A stretch of 5,625 nucleotides of DNA from VFKU01 sp038916785 (GCA_038916785.1 JBCLBO010000128.1:1-5625); one strand, 5' to 3'; counted from the stretch's first letter, positions 1-4,959 are shown. A program made the numbers and translations. Notes: generated by a model from the sequence alone, not told the origin.

Positions 1-95
1 GGCGACAAAGTACCCTGAACTGAGTTGCGGTTGGTCAAGAGCAAGACTATCACATCAGTCGAACTATGCGAATGCACCATCGGCGGCGTACAAGT

Positions 96-371
96 CTAAT
101 CTCGCCTTGTCCTAGGATCGAGGGCGTCTCGTAGTCCGTCACCCAGGAAATTCAGCGAGAACAGCGTGAGGCTCAGTGTGATCGACGGGAACAGCAGCAG
201 CCAGGGGAATTGCTCCATGTGGTCGGCGGCGTCGCGGATGAGGAGGCCGCAGGAGGACCTGGGGGCCTGGACGCCTAGGCCGAGGAAGCTGAGGAAGGCT
301 TCGAGGAGCATGACTTGGGGGATGGTGGGGGTGGTGTAGACGAAGATGGGTCCTAGCGCGTCGGGGATGGT
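96..371 (-). pseudogene. Truncated second copy of the OppC permease 3' end
   Basis: This stretch reads in one open frame on the minus strand and matches the last part of the intact permease gene at 1035-1913. The two align without a gap at a constant offset of 939 bases from the stop codon to about position 370, where the similarity ends abruptly. The last 71 residues differ from the intact protein at only 6 positions. It contains only the final transmembrane segments and the conserved C-terminal GLRDALDPR motif. The first two thirds of an OppC protein are absent, and no ribosome binding site precedes the internal ATG at 311. Substitutions include Trp to Cys and Met to Arg in the otherwise conserved PMSSWG motif, which suggests loss of constraint. 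It cannot make a working permease. It is either the remnant of a second opp operon or the product of a partial duplication. Confidence 0.85.
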
Positions 372-437
372 TGAGGTCGAATTTTTTCCAGCCGGGTTCG
401 GGGCGGTGCTGTCGGTGGGACATGTTGGTAGACCTCA
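372..437. repeat. 7-bp inverted repeat at the end of the oppC homology
   Basis: TGAGGTC at 372-378 is exactly complementary to GACCTCA at 431-437, with 52 bases between. The left arm begins where similarity to the intact oppC stops. The enclosed segment is neither oppC-like nor part of parE. A 7-bp match over this distance can arise by chance, so the mark rests on its position at the breakpoint. Confidence 0.3.
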
Positions 438-450
438 TGAGCAATACGGA

Positions 451-769
451 TCATTCAGCATTGAATATGCGAGTATAATCCTGGAACGAATGCAACACGC
501 GAACAATTTGGATTGCATTCTCGGTTGCTCGATAGAAGATCAGGTATTTCTCAAAGCCGGAAATAGGCCACATGCGGACACCGTCGAGATCTGCGCCTCT
601 GAAACCCCGAACGGATCCGAGTCTCCGGGAACGCGATCAGCGTCTTGCCCGAATCCCGAATACTTCGTAGAAACCGGTCGCCCGCGTCGATGTCTTCCGT
701 TCCGATGCGGACGAAATGATGGGTGATGTCGCGCTGCGCTTGGACGGATCTTTCAAGTTTTCGCCTCAA
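451..769 (-). pseudogene. parE: ParE-family toxin gene disrupted by a one-base frameshift
   Basis: Two reading frames together give one complete ParE/RelE-superfamily toxin. The first frame starts with TTG at 769, overlapping the parD stop codon as TTGA. It encodes the N-terminal helices and the typical RFLRSIRDSGKTLIAFPE segment, then runs out of frame to a stop at about 551. The other frame supplies the family's C-terminal half, with GVRMWPISGFEKYLIFYR followed by QIVRVLHSFQDYTRIF, and ends with TGA at 451. The switch lies near position 620, just after FPE. The span of 319 bases is 106 codons plus one base, as expected for a single inserted base; the repaired protein would be about 105 residues, normal for ParE. 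ParE toxins generally poison gyrase, but this copy would be inactive as written. A sequencing error is the main alternative. Confidence 0.85.
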
Positions 770-1002
770 CGATTTCGCTCTCGCCGAATCTGCTCCAAGC
801 CGGCCTTGCGAATCTCGTCTAAATCCTGATCGGTAAACGGCTCGAAGCCGCTATTGATGCCTTCCACTAACAGCGCCTCTAGGGTTTCCTCGCGGTCAAG
901 CGCTTGCAATGCAGCCCGCAGCAAATCATCGAGCGATGCGAAATCGCCCTTGGCCGCCCTTCGGCGGATTTCCGATTCGAGTTCCTGGGAGAGCTGAACC
1001 AT
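766..1002 (-). CDS. parD: ParD-type antitoxin
   Basis: This 78-residue protein has the layout of a ParD antitoxin. An N-terminal ribbon-helix-helix-like segment (roughly residues 2-38, VQLSQELESEIRRR followed by SLDDLLRAALQAL) is the expected DNA-binding and dimerisation part. A charged C-terminal tail (residues 39-78, with FEPFTDQDLDEI) is the part that normally wraps the toxin. The ATG at 1002 is chosen because the protein begins there as family members do; the frame stays open upstream into oppC, but only as antisense-like shadow. There is no Shine-Dalgarno sequence, and a TATAAT box sits six bases before the ATG. The stop overlaps the TTG start of the toxin gene, which indicates translational coupling. 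The antitoxin appears intact although its partner is frameshifted, so it may act alone as a repressor or protect against a related toxin elsewhere. Confidence 0.85.
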   Translation of the reverse strand: MVQLSQELESEIRRRAAKGDFASLDDLLRAALQALDREETLEALLVEGINSGFEPFTDQDLDEIRKAGLEQIRRERNR

Positions 1003-1008
1003 GGCACG

Positions 1009-1027
1009 ATTATACCCCAAGGGTCTA
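1009..1027 (-). promoter_or_regulatory. parD promoter -10 box with overlapping imperfect palindrome
   Basis: A perfect TATAAT lies on the minus strand at 1009-1014, with six bases between it and the parD ATG. At usual spacing transcription would begin at or next to the A of the start codon, giving a leaderless message. No good -35 box is visible 16-18 bases upstream. An imperfect palindrome, TATACCC-CAA-GGGTCTA (plus strand 1011-1027, six of seven arm positions paired), overlaps the box and is a plausible operator for ParD autorepression. The box is clear; the operator role is inferred from how parDE operons are usually controlled. Confidence 0.5.
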
Positions 1028-1034
1028 TTGCGGT

Positions 1035-1913
1035 TTAGTCCCGGCTGGCGCGCGGATCCAGCGCATCGCGCAATCCATCTCCCAAGAAATTTAGCGAGAA
1101 CAAGGTCAGGCTCAGCGTGAGGGAGGGGAAGAGGAGTAGCCAGGGGAATTGCTCCATGTGGTCGGCGCCGTCGCGGATGAGTAGGCCCCAGGAGGACATG
1201 GGGGCCTGGACGCCGAGGCCGAGGAAGCTGAGGAAGGCTTCGAGGAGCATGACTTGGGGGATGGTGAGGGTGGTGTAGACGATGATGGGGCCGAGGGCGT
1301 TGGGGATGAGGTGGCGGGTGAGGATGCGCCATTTGGAGAAGCCCATGGCTTCGGCGGCTTCGATGAATTCTTTTTTGCGCAGCGAGATGACGGAGCCGCG
1401 GACGATGCGGGCCATGGTGAGCCATTCGATCGCGCCGATGGCCATGAAGAGGAGCACGATGTTTCGGCCGAAGAAGACCATGAGGATGATGACGAAGATG
1501 GTGAAGGGCAGCGCGTAGAGGATGTCGACTAGGCGCATGAGGAGAGCGTCGGTGCGTCCGCCGAGGAAGCCGGCCGTCGCGCCATAGAGCACGCCGATGA
1601 GCAGCGAGACGGCCGTGGCGGCGAAGCCGACCATGAGGCTGATGCGGCCGCCGTAGAGCAGGCGGGTGAGGAGGTCGCGGCCGAGGTAGTCGGTGCCGAG
1701 CCAGTGTTGCGCGCTGGGGGGCGCGGCGCCGAGTTCGAGGTTTTGGGCTTCGTAGGAGTAGGGCGCGATCGCGGGGGTGATCAGCGCGAGGGCGGCGGCG
1801 AAGATGACAACGCAGAGGCCGAACAGGGCGAGGCGGTTTCGGCGGAGGCGGCGCAGGGCGTCGCGCCAGAGGGAGGTGCCTTTTTCGAGGGCGGCGGTGG
1901 TGGTGGTGGTCAT
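1035..1913 (-). CDS. oppC: Oligopeptide/dipeptide ABC transporter permease, OppC/DppC type
   Basis: This 292-residue inner-membrane protein is one of the two channel subunits of a peptide-type (or nickel/glycoside-type) ABC importer. A short basic N-terminus is followed by a first membrane helix at about residues 28-50, then the family hallmark HWLGTDYLGRDLLTRLLYGGR (residues 70-90). Further helices occupy about 91-116, 131-170, 207-235 and 258-278. The EAA loop, EFIEAAEAMG ending in LIPN (residues 182-205), is the coupling helix that contacts the ATPase. The C-terminus is DGLRDALDPR, normal for OppC, and the length is full. The ATG at 1913 opens a run of Thr codons and has no strong Shine-Dalgarno sequence. 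It lies 225 bases after oppB, long for genes usually nearly adjacent. Substrate cannot be deduced, and no binding protein or ATPase gene is in view. The last 275 bases are repeated at 96-371. Confidence 0.95.
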   Translation of the reverse strand: MTTTTTAALEKGTSLWRDALRRLRRNRLALFGLCVVIFAAALALITPAIAPYSYEAQNLELGAAPPSAQHWLGTDYLGRDLLTRLLYGGRISLMVGFAATAVSLLIGVLYGATAGFLGGRTDALLMRLVDILYALPFTIFVIILMVFFGRNIVLLFMAIGAIEWLTMARIVRGSVISLRKKEFIEAAEAMGFSKWRILTRHLIPNALGPIIVYTTLTIPQVMLLEAFLSFLGLGVQAPMSSWGLLIRDGADHMEQFPWLLLFPSLTLSLTLFSLNFLGDGLRDALDPRASRD

Positions 1914-1927
1914 GGTCGGGCGCTCGA

Positions 1928-1973
1928 GGGGAGTGACGGGAAGAATGGGAGTGAGGGGAGGTATGGGAGTGGA
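1928..1973 (+). repeat. 9-bp-periodic G-rich tandem array with a G-quadruplex motif
   Basis: GGGA recurs every nine bases at 1929, 1938, 1947, 1956 and 1965, and GGGAGTG every eighteen (1929, 1947, 1965). The resulting five G-tracts (1928-1931, 1938-1940, 1947-1949, 1955-1958, 1965-1967) are separated by 5-6 bases, which fits the canonical quadruplex pattern of four G-runs with loops of 1-7. The G-rich strand is the template strand for oppC, so any quadruplex would form in DNA and not in the oppC message. The array ends just before the oppC start codon. Confidence 0.65.
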
Positions 1974-1982
1974 TGAACTTCG

Positions 1983-2000
1983 GCGGGCGAGGACGCCCGC
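1983..2000. repeat. Perfect GC hairpin between oppB and oppC (REP-like)
   Basis: GCGGGCG at 1983-1989 and its exact complement CGCCCGC at 1994-2000 enclose the four-base loop AGGA. In the oppBC transcript this gives a very stable stem with loop UCCU. No U-run follows on either strand, so it is not a classical terminator. It could stabilise or pause the message, or be one copy of a dispersed palindromic element; only a genome-wide count would decide. Confidence 0.55.
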
Positions 2001-2031
2001 TCCACTTGTGGATGCTGGGGCTCGGGGTTCG

Positions 2032-2067
2032 TAGTTGTGGAGTTGGTGGAGTTGGTGGAGTGTGCGG
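2032..2067 (+). repeat. Short 9-bp tandem repeat
   Basis: The unit AGTTGGTGG occurs twice exactly (2041-2049, 2050-2058). It is flanked by degenerate copies TAGTTGTGG (2032-2040) and AGTGTGCGG (2059-2067). The period equals that of the array at 1928-1973 on the other side of the hairpin, suggesting both arose by the same slippage-type process in the oppB-oppC gap. Confidence 0.6.
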
Positions 2068-2138
2068 TGAAGGTCAAGGGACGATTACGAGCACGATGAC
2101 GAGCGCGAAGGTTTGAGATTGGGGCTGTGGGGAGTGCT

Positions 2139-3116
2139 CTAGGCATCGCGGAGTCTCGGGTCTAGCCAGAGGTGGATTAGATCGACGATCAGATTGAAGA
2201 CGACGATGAGAATGGCGTAGGTGAGCACCGTGCCCATGATCATCGTGTAGTCGCGGTCGAAGGCGGAGTTGACGAAGCGGCGGCCGAGTCCGGGGATTTG
2301 GAAGATCGTCTCGACGACGAAGCTGCCGGTGAGCATTCCCGCGGCGGCGGGGCCGAGGAAGGAGACTACTGGGGCGATGCCGCCGCGTAGCGCGTGATGC
2401 AGGACGACTCGGGTCTCGGAGAGGCCCTTGGCGCGGGCGGTGCGGATGAAGTCTTGAGAGAGGACTTCGAGCATTCCGCCGCGGGTGAGGCGTGCGATGT
2501 AGGCGGCGTAGGCGAGGCCGAGTGTGATGGACGGCAGAATTTTCGCGGTGTCGGTGAGGGAGTCCCAGCGGACGTGGAATTCGAGTTGCGCGCCGAGGGA
2601 GACCTCGAAGAGCGGGTCCCATCCGGAGACGGGGAGCCAGCCGAGCCAGATGCCGAAGACGAGGGCGAGGATGGGGCCGAGTACGAAATTGGGCACGCAG
2701 ATGCCGAGCATGGCGAGCGACATGGGCGCGTAGTCGGTGGCGGAATTGGGGCGGAGCGAGGCAGCGATACCGGCGCTGAGGCCGACGACGAGCGCGACGA
2801 TGAGCGCGTAGAAGCCGAGTTCGAGCGAGACGGGCAGGCTGAGCAGGATGAGTTCATTGACGCTGTACGTGGCTTCTTTGAACGAAGGGCCGAGGTCGCC
2901 CTGCACCAGTCCGCCGAGGTAATCGAGATACTGTTTCCACAGCGGGGCGTTGAGGTTGTAGTGTTCTTCGAGTCGTTCGCGGATTTGCTCGGGAACGCTC
3001 TTCTCCTCCGCGAAGGGCCCGCCGGGTGCGAGGCGGACGAAGAAAAACGTCATGGTGACGATGACGAAGAGGACGGGAATGGCCTCGAGGAGCCGGCGGA
3101 GGATGATCTTTAGCAT
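2139..3116 (-). CDS. oppB: Oligopeptide/dipeptide ABC transporter permease, OppB/DppB type
   Basis: This 325-residue membrane protein is the other channel subunit and partner of the OppC protein encoded downstream. It starts with the typical OppB N-terminus: a basic patch and first helix (residues 1-30, ending FFFVRLAPGGPF). A periplasmic segment with LNAPLWKQYLDYLGGLVQGDLGPS follows (residues 55-78). The transmembrane core has helices at about 96-120, 134-160 and 193-212, then a coupling loop QDFIRTARAKGLS (residues 221-233) for the ATPase. The family signature VVETIFQIPGLGRRFV (residues 267-282) with RDY nearby, and a C-terminal LDPRLRD, complete it. Length is normal. The ATG at 3116 matches family starts but has no clear Shine-Dalgarno sequence. 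It begins 30 bases after the hepT stop on the same strand, so it could be read from a transcript that begins at the toxin-antitoxin pair. Substrate unknown. Confidence 0.95.
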   Translation of the reverse strand: MLKIILRRLLEAIPVLFVIVTMTFFFVRLAPGGPFAEEKSVPEQIRERLEEHYNLNAPLWKQYLDYLGGLVQGDLGPSFKEATYSVNELILLSLPVSLELGFYALIVALVVGLSAGIAASLRPNSATDYAPMSLAMLGICVPNFVLGPILALVFGIWLGWLPVSGWDPLFEVSLGAQLEFHVRWDSLTDTAKILPSITLGLAYAAYIARLTRGGMLEVLSQDFIRTARAKGLSETRVVLHHALRGGIAPVVSFLGPAAAGMLTGSFVVETIFQIPGLGRRFVNSAFDRDYTMIMGTVLTYAILIVVFNLIVDLIHLWLDPRLRDA

Positions 3117-3120
3117 GCGC

Positions 3121-3146
3121 TCGCGAGTTGCCCCCGGGGTTCGCGA
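3121..3146. other. Hairpin in the hepT-oppB gap
   Basis: TCGCGA at 3121-3126 and TCGCGA at 3141-3146 pair as a six-base stem around a 14-base loop that itself contains CCCCGGGG. It fills almost the whole gap, directly after the hepT stop codon. There is no U-run for intrinsic termination. It may reduce read-through or protect message ends between the toxin-antitoxin genes and the transporter genes, but TCGCGA is self-complementary and could recur by chance in GC-rich DNA. Confidence 0.35.
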
Positions 3147-3491
3147 CTATCCTGCGTGAGTCTCAAGATAGTGACGGACAGCCGCTCCGAGCGGCGGCAC
3201 CATTTCGGTTGCGGTGGACCAGACGGTGGCGGATTCCAGCCGATGGTAGGCGTGGGCGATTACGATCCGCATCCCGATGATCTCCCGCCAAGGGACGCCG
3301 GGTATGGCACTACGAATCTCTTCGGGAAGTTGGCGTGAAGCCTCGCCGACGACCTCCAGATTGCGGACGGTCGCTTCAGATCGCATTCGATCAGCGGAGA
3401 AATCTTTGAACGAGAAACCATGGACATACGATTCGATAGTGTCGCAAGCGTCGACGATGTCCTCGAGGTAGAGAAACGGATCACGTGACAT
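3147..3491 (-). CDS. hepT: HepT-like HEPN-domain toxin (DUF86)
   Basis: This 114-residue protein is an all-helical HEPN protein of the DUF86/HepT type, the toxin of the MntA-HepT system, whose characterised members act as RNases. The RX4HXY motif is present as R75, H80 and Y82 in GMRIVIAHAY; the Tyr is the residue the partner nucleotidyltransferase AMPylates to silence the toxin in studied examples. Upstream, RNLEVVGEASRQLPEEI (residues 43-59) is the usual second conserved block. The residue after the catalytic Arg is Ile, where HEPN proteins mostly carry a polar residue such as Asn, Asp or His, so activity may be altered. The ATG at 3491 overlaps the end of mntA by 11 bases, so the two are translationally coupled with the antitoxin first. 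Family assignment is firm; active toxicity is inferred. Confidence 0.9.
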   Translation of the reverse strand: MSRDPFLYLEDIVDACDTIESYVHGFSFKDFSADRMRSEATVRNLEVVGEASRQLPEEIRSAIPGVPWREIIGMRIVIAHAYHRLESATVWSTATEMVPPLGAAVRHYLETHAG

Positions 3492-3774
3492 TGATGAGCT
3501 CGGGAGCGATATTTCGGCGCAACCGGGGTTTCAACATTTCGTCCGTTGCAAGATCGACGGGAGCGCCGAGCAGATCCTCGAGATAGATCTTCAGGCCGAA
3601 GTAGCGATCAAAGGTAGGCGGACCATTATAGGCCACCAGAATGTCGATGTCGCTCTCGGGGCGCATTTCGTCGCGTCCGGCGGAACCGAAGAGCGCGAGA
3701 TGCGCCACCCCGAATTGTTCGGCTAAGCTGGCTTTGTGGCTTTTCAGTCGCTCGATAATCTCGGCTCGCCGCAC
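3481..3774 (-). CDS. mntA: MntA-like minimal nucleotidyltransferase antitoxin
   Basis: This 97-residue protein is a minimal nucleotidyltransferase of the polymerase-beta fold. The active-site signature GSX10DXD is exact: G30-S31, ten residues, then D42 and D44 (FGSAGRDEMRPESDIDILV). The third acidic residue is probably D74 in PVDLA. Characterised MntA proteins neutralise HepT by transferring AMP groups to its Tyr; all residues expected for catalysis are present. It starts with GTG at 3774, because an in-frame TAG two codons upstream excludes a longer form. A GGAGAG ribosome binding site lies eight bases before it. The reading frame overlaps hepT by 11 bases, the usual arrangement. The gene diverges from the DUF3299 gene across a 161-base gap. 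Confidence 0.92.
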   Translation of the reverse strand: MRRAEIIERLKSHKASLAEQFGVAHLALFGSAGRDEMRPESDIDILVAYNGPPTFDRYFGLKIYLEDLLGAPVDLATDEMLKPRLRRNIAPELINVT

Positions 3775-3782
3775 GGTCTATG

Positions 3783-3788
3783 CTCTCC
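3783..3788 (-). promoter_or_regulatory. mntA ribosome binding site
   Basis: GGAGAG on the minus strand lies eight bases before the GTG at 3774. This decides the GTG start over the nearby ATG at 3790, which is out of frame. Confidence 0.6.
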
Positions 3789-3801
3789 ATTTTATAACGA
3801 T

Positions 3802-3829
3802 ACTATAGTCGGTTTTGATGTCGAGTTCA
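3802..3829 (-). promoter_or_regulatory. Possible mntA-hepT promoter
   Basis: An AT-rich patch in otherwise GC-rich DNA holds a TATAGT -10-like box (minus strand, 3802-3807), with a poor -35-like TGAACT 16 bases upstream (3824-3829). A second TATAAA at 3791-3796 would leave almost no leader before the ribosome binding site. The assignment rests mainly on position and the AT-rich patch. Confidence 0.3.
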
Positions 3830-3921
3830 TGCCGGTCTAAGGCGTACGGGATGATGGACGGGCCGGGCGGATTGGAGTAGCATTGAAGCTGGCTGGTGTA
3901 CGCCGTCTGCACACGCGGCTT

Positions 3922-3926
3922 GGAGG
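3922..3926 (+). promoter_or_regulatory. Ribosome binding site of the DUF3299 gene
   Basis: GGAGG stands nine bases before the ATG at 3936. An in-frame TTG at 3930 is only three bases away, too close for initiation, so the ATG is preferred. Confidence 0.7.
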
Positions 3927-3935
3927 TAGTTGAGA

Positions 3936-4685
3936 ATGCCCGGATGTGTGATTCGATACGTTCTTGTGGTCGGTGCAGCGGTTCTTGCCTCAATCGCGCT
4001 GCCGATGGTTGCTGGGGCGCAGGGATTGAAGGACGTGCAGGGCGCGCCGATCGGTGCACCGATCGGGTCGGCGTTTGGGGGGACGAAGGGGACTGCGGTG
4101 CCTGCTCCTGCGGCGGGTGCGCCGGGGGCGGCGGGCACCGGCGGGCCGGCGCGGGTGGTGCCGCAGGCGTCGTGGGACATGCTCAAGAAGATGGAGAGCG
4201 AGTCGGGTGCGGAGGCCTTTGAGCCGTGCCACGACGGGGTGCATTTGAAGGTGCCGTTTGGCGCGCTGGCGTCGTATGAATATGAGGTGGCCGACCCGGC
4301 GAAATTGCGGGACGCGAAGGACCCGAAGGCGCTGCTGGGCGACCAGATTCCGGTGAAGATCAAGGCGCTGGACGGCAAGCCGGTGCTGGTGGTGGGTTTC
4401 ATGGTGCCGATCGACGTGGACAAGAAGGGCAATGTGACGCAGTTCGCGCTCACTCAGAACCAGTCGTTTTGTTGTTACGGCATCCCGCCGGGGTTGACGG
4501 AGCTGGTCATCGTCGATATGGAAGAGGGGAAGGTCGCGCCGTATTCATATGACGTGCCGGTGGCGGTGTATGGGACGCTCGATGTCGGCGAGGACATTGA
4601 CGACGGCTACATCCTGAGCCTGTACCGCGTGACGGCCGGCGAGGTCGTGGATGTGCGCGAGTTGATGCGGCGCGCGGCGCGATAA
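3936..4685 (+). CDS. Secreted DUF3299-domain protein
   Basis: This 249-residue protein begins with a Sec signal peptide: a hydrophobic stretch at about residues 8-22 and a probable cleavage after AGA near residue 28. There is no lipobox Cys. A low-complexity Ala/Gly/Pro/Thr linker follows (about 33-75, with APIGAPIG repeats). The rest, about 104-235, matches the DUF3299 pattern: a start like VPFGALASYEYEV, then KALDGKPVLVVGFMVPIDV (143-161), the conserved NQSFCCYGIPPGLTELV with a Cys pair at 179-180, and VPVAVYGTLDVGEDIDDGYILSLYRV near the end. The function of the family is unknown; the fold and Cys pair would suit an exported protein that binds a ligand, metal or partner. It is a single-gene unit on the plus strand, divergent from mntA and convergent with the pair at 4740-5625. 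Confidence 0.9.
   Translation: MPGCVIRYVLVVGAAVLASIALPMVAGAQGLKDVQGAPIGAPIGSAFGGTKGTAVPAPAAGAPGAAGTGGPARVVPQASWDMLKKMESESGAEAFEPCHDGVHLKVPFGALASYEYEVADPAKLRDAKDPKALLGDQIPVKIKALDGKPVLVVGFMVPIDVDKKGNVTQFALTQNQSFCCYGIPPGLTELVIVDMEEGKVAPYSYDVPVAVYGTLDVGEDIDDGYILSLYRVTAGEVVDVRELMRRAAR
4047..4066. repeat. 20-bp perfect palindrome inside the DUF3299 gene
   Basis: The 20 bases read identically on both strands, centred on GGTGCACC with CCGATC and GATCGG at the ends. They encode the duplicated Ala-Pro-Ile-Gly unit in the linker after the signal peptide. The palindrome probably follows from the repeated CCGATCGG codon pattern, but a hairpin early in the message is possible. Confidence 0.6.
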
Positions 4686-4712
4686 CGCCGGATCAATTAG
4701 AGGAAAGGCACT

Positions 4713-4734
4713 CTGAGCGCCAACAACGCTCCAG
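4713..4734. terminator. Weak hairpin between convergent genes
   Basis: GAGCG (4715-4719) pairs with CGCTC (4727-4731) across a seven-base loop, or alternatively CTGAGCG with CGCT-C-CAG using a one-base bulge. It lies midway in the 54-base gap between two convergent genes, where a bidirectional terminator would be expected. The stem is short and no T-run follows on either strand. Confidence 0.25.
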
Positions 4735-4739
4735 GTAAA

Positions 4740-4952
4740 TCAGCGTCCGTTTGGATTGCCGTTTTTAACTACCATGAATTTGAAGTAGTTCACCATCAAG
4801 TTGGCGAACGAAAGCTGCGAAAGACGCACACTTTCTTCAATTCGACGATCCAAGTCCCGAAATCCAGCTTTCTCGTCGGGATACAACACAGGCATGATTT
4901 GCTGTTCCCCGTCCACAGCGCAGTTCCCCCCGGCGTGCTTTACAGTGTACAT
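4740..4952 (-). CDS. Small hypothetical protein
   Basis: I do not recognise this 70-residue protein. It is soluble, with one central charged, probably helical stretch (about residues 28-58, DEKAGFRDLDRRIEESVRLSQLSFANLMVNYFKFMVV) after a short N-terminus containing one Cys. The ATG at 4952 is chosen because AGAGG lies seven bases before it. A longer form starting at 4991 would add 13 residues and overlap the upstream gene's stop as ATGA, which is also plausible by coupling; its extra codons include several rare in the rest of the window (ATA, CTA, AGG, AGA). It follows the GAF-like gene in the same direction and almost certainly shares its transcript. GC is lower than in the opp or DUF3299 genes. 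Confidence 0.6.
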   Translation of the reverse strand: MYTVKHAGGNCAVDGEQQIMPVLYPDEKAGFRDLDRRIEESVRLSQLSFANLMVNYFKFMVVKNGNPNGR

Positions 4953-4959
4953 GACTTTA

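Noticed and set aside
1..95. Left edge before the oppC fragment
   Set aside because: No coding frame, repeat or RNA structure is recognisable in these 95 bases.
1003..1034. Terminator after oppC
   Set aside because: No stem followed by a T-run exists between the oppC stop and parD; the only dyad overlaps the parD promoter.
1003..1425. Upstream extension of the parD frame to 219 residues
   Set aside because: Residues before the Met at 1002 are His/Arg/Pro-rich shadow translation of oppC; antitoxin homology begins at MVQLSQELE.
1910..2146. Minus-strand open frame filling the oppB-oppC gap
   Set aside because: Composition is Pro/Ser/Thr repeats produced by the 9-bp tandem arrays, it overlaps both neighbours, has no ribosome binding site and resembles no protein.
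2394..3113. Long plus-strand open frame of 239 codons
   Set aside because: It lies fully antisense to oppB, is rich in Glu/Asp/Gly as expected from the complement of a GC-rich membrane-protein gene, and resembles no family.
3883..3911. Promoter for the DUF3299 gene (TTGAAG at 3883)
   Set aside because: No acceptable -10 box follows at 16-18 bases; the best candidate matches too poorly to report.
3827..4453. Minus-strand open frame of 208 codons
   Set aside because: Antisense to the DUF3299 gene, which has a signal peptide, family motifs and a ribosome binding site; the antisense product has none.
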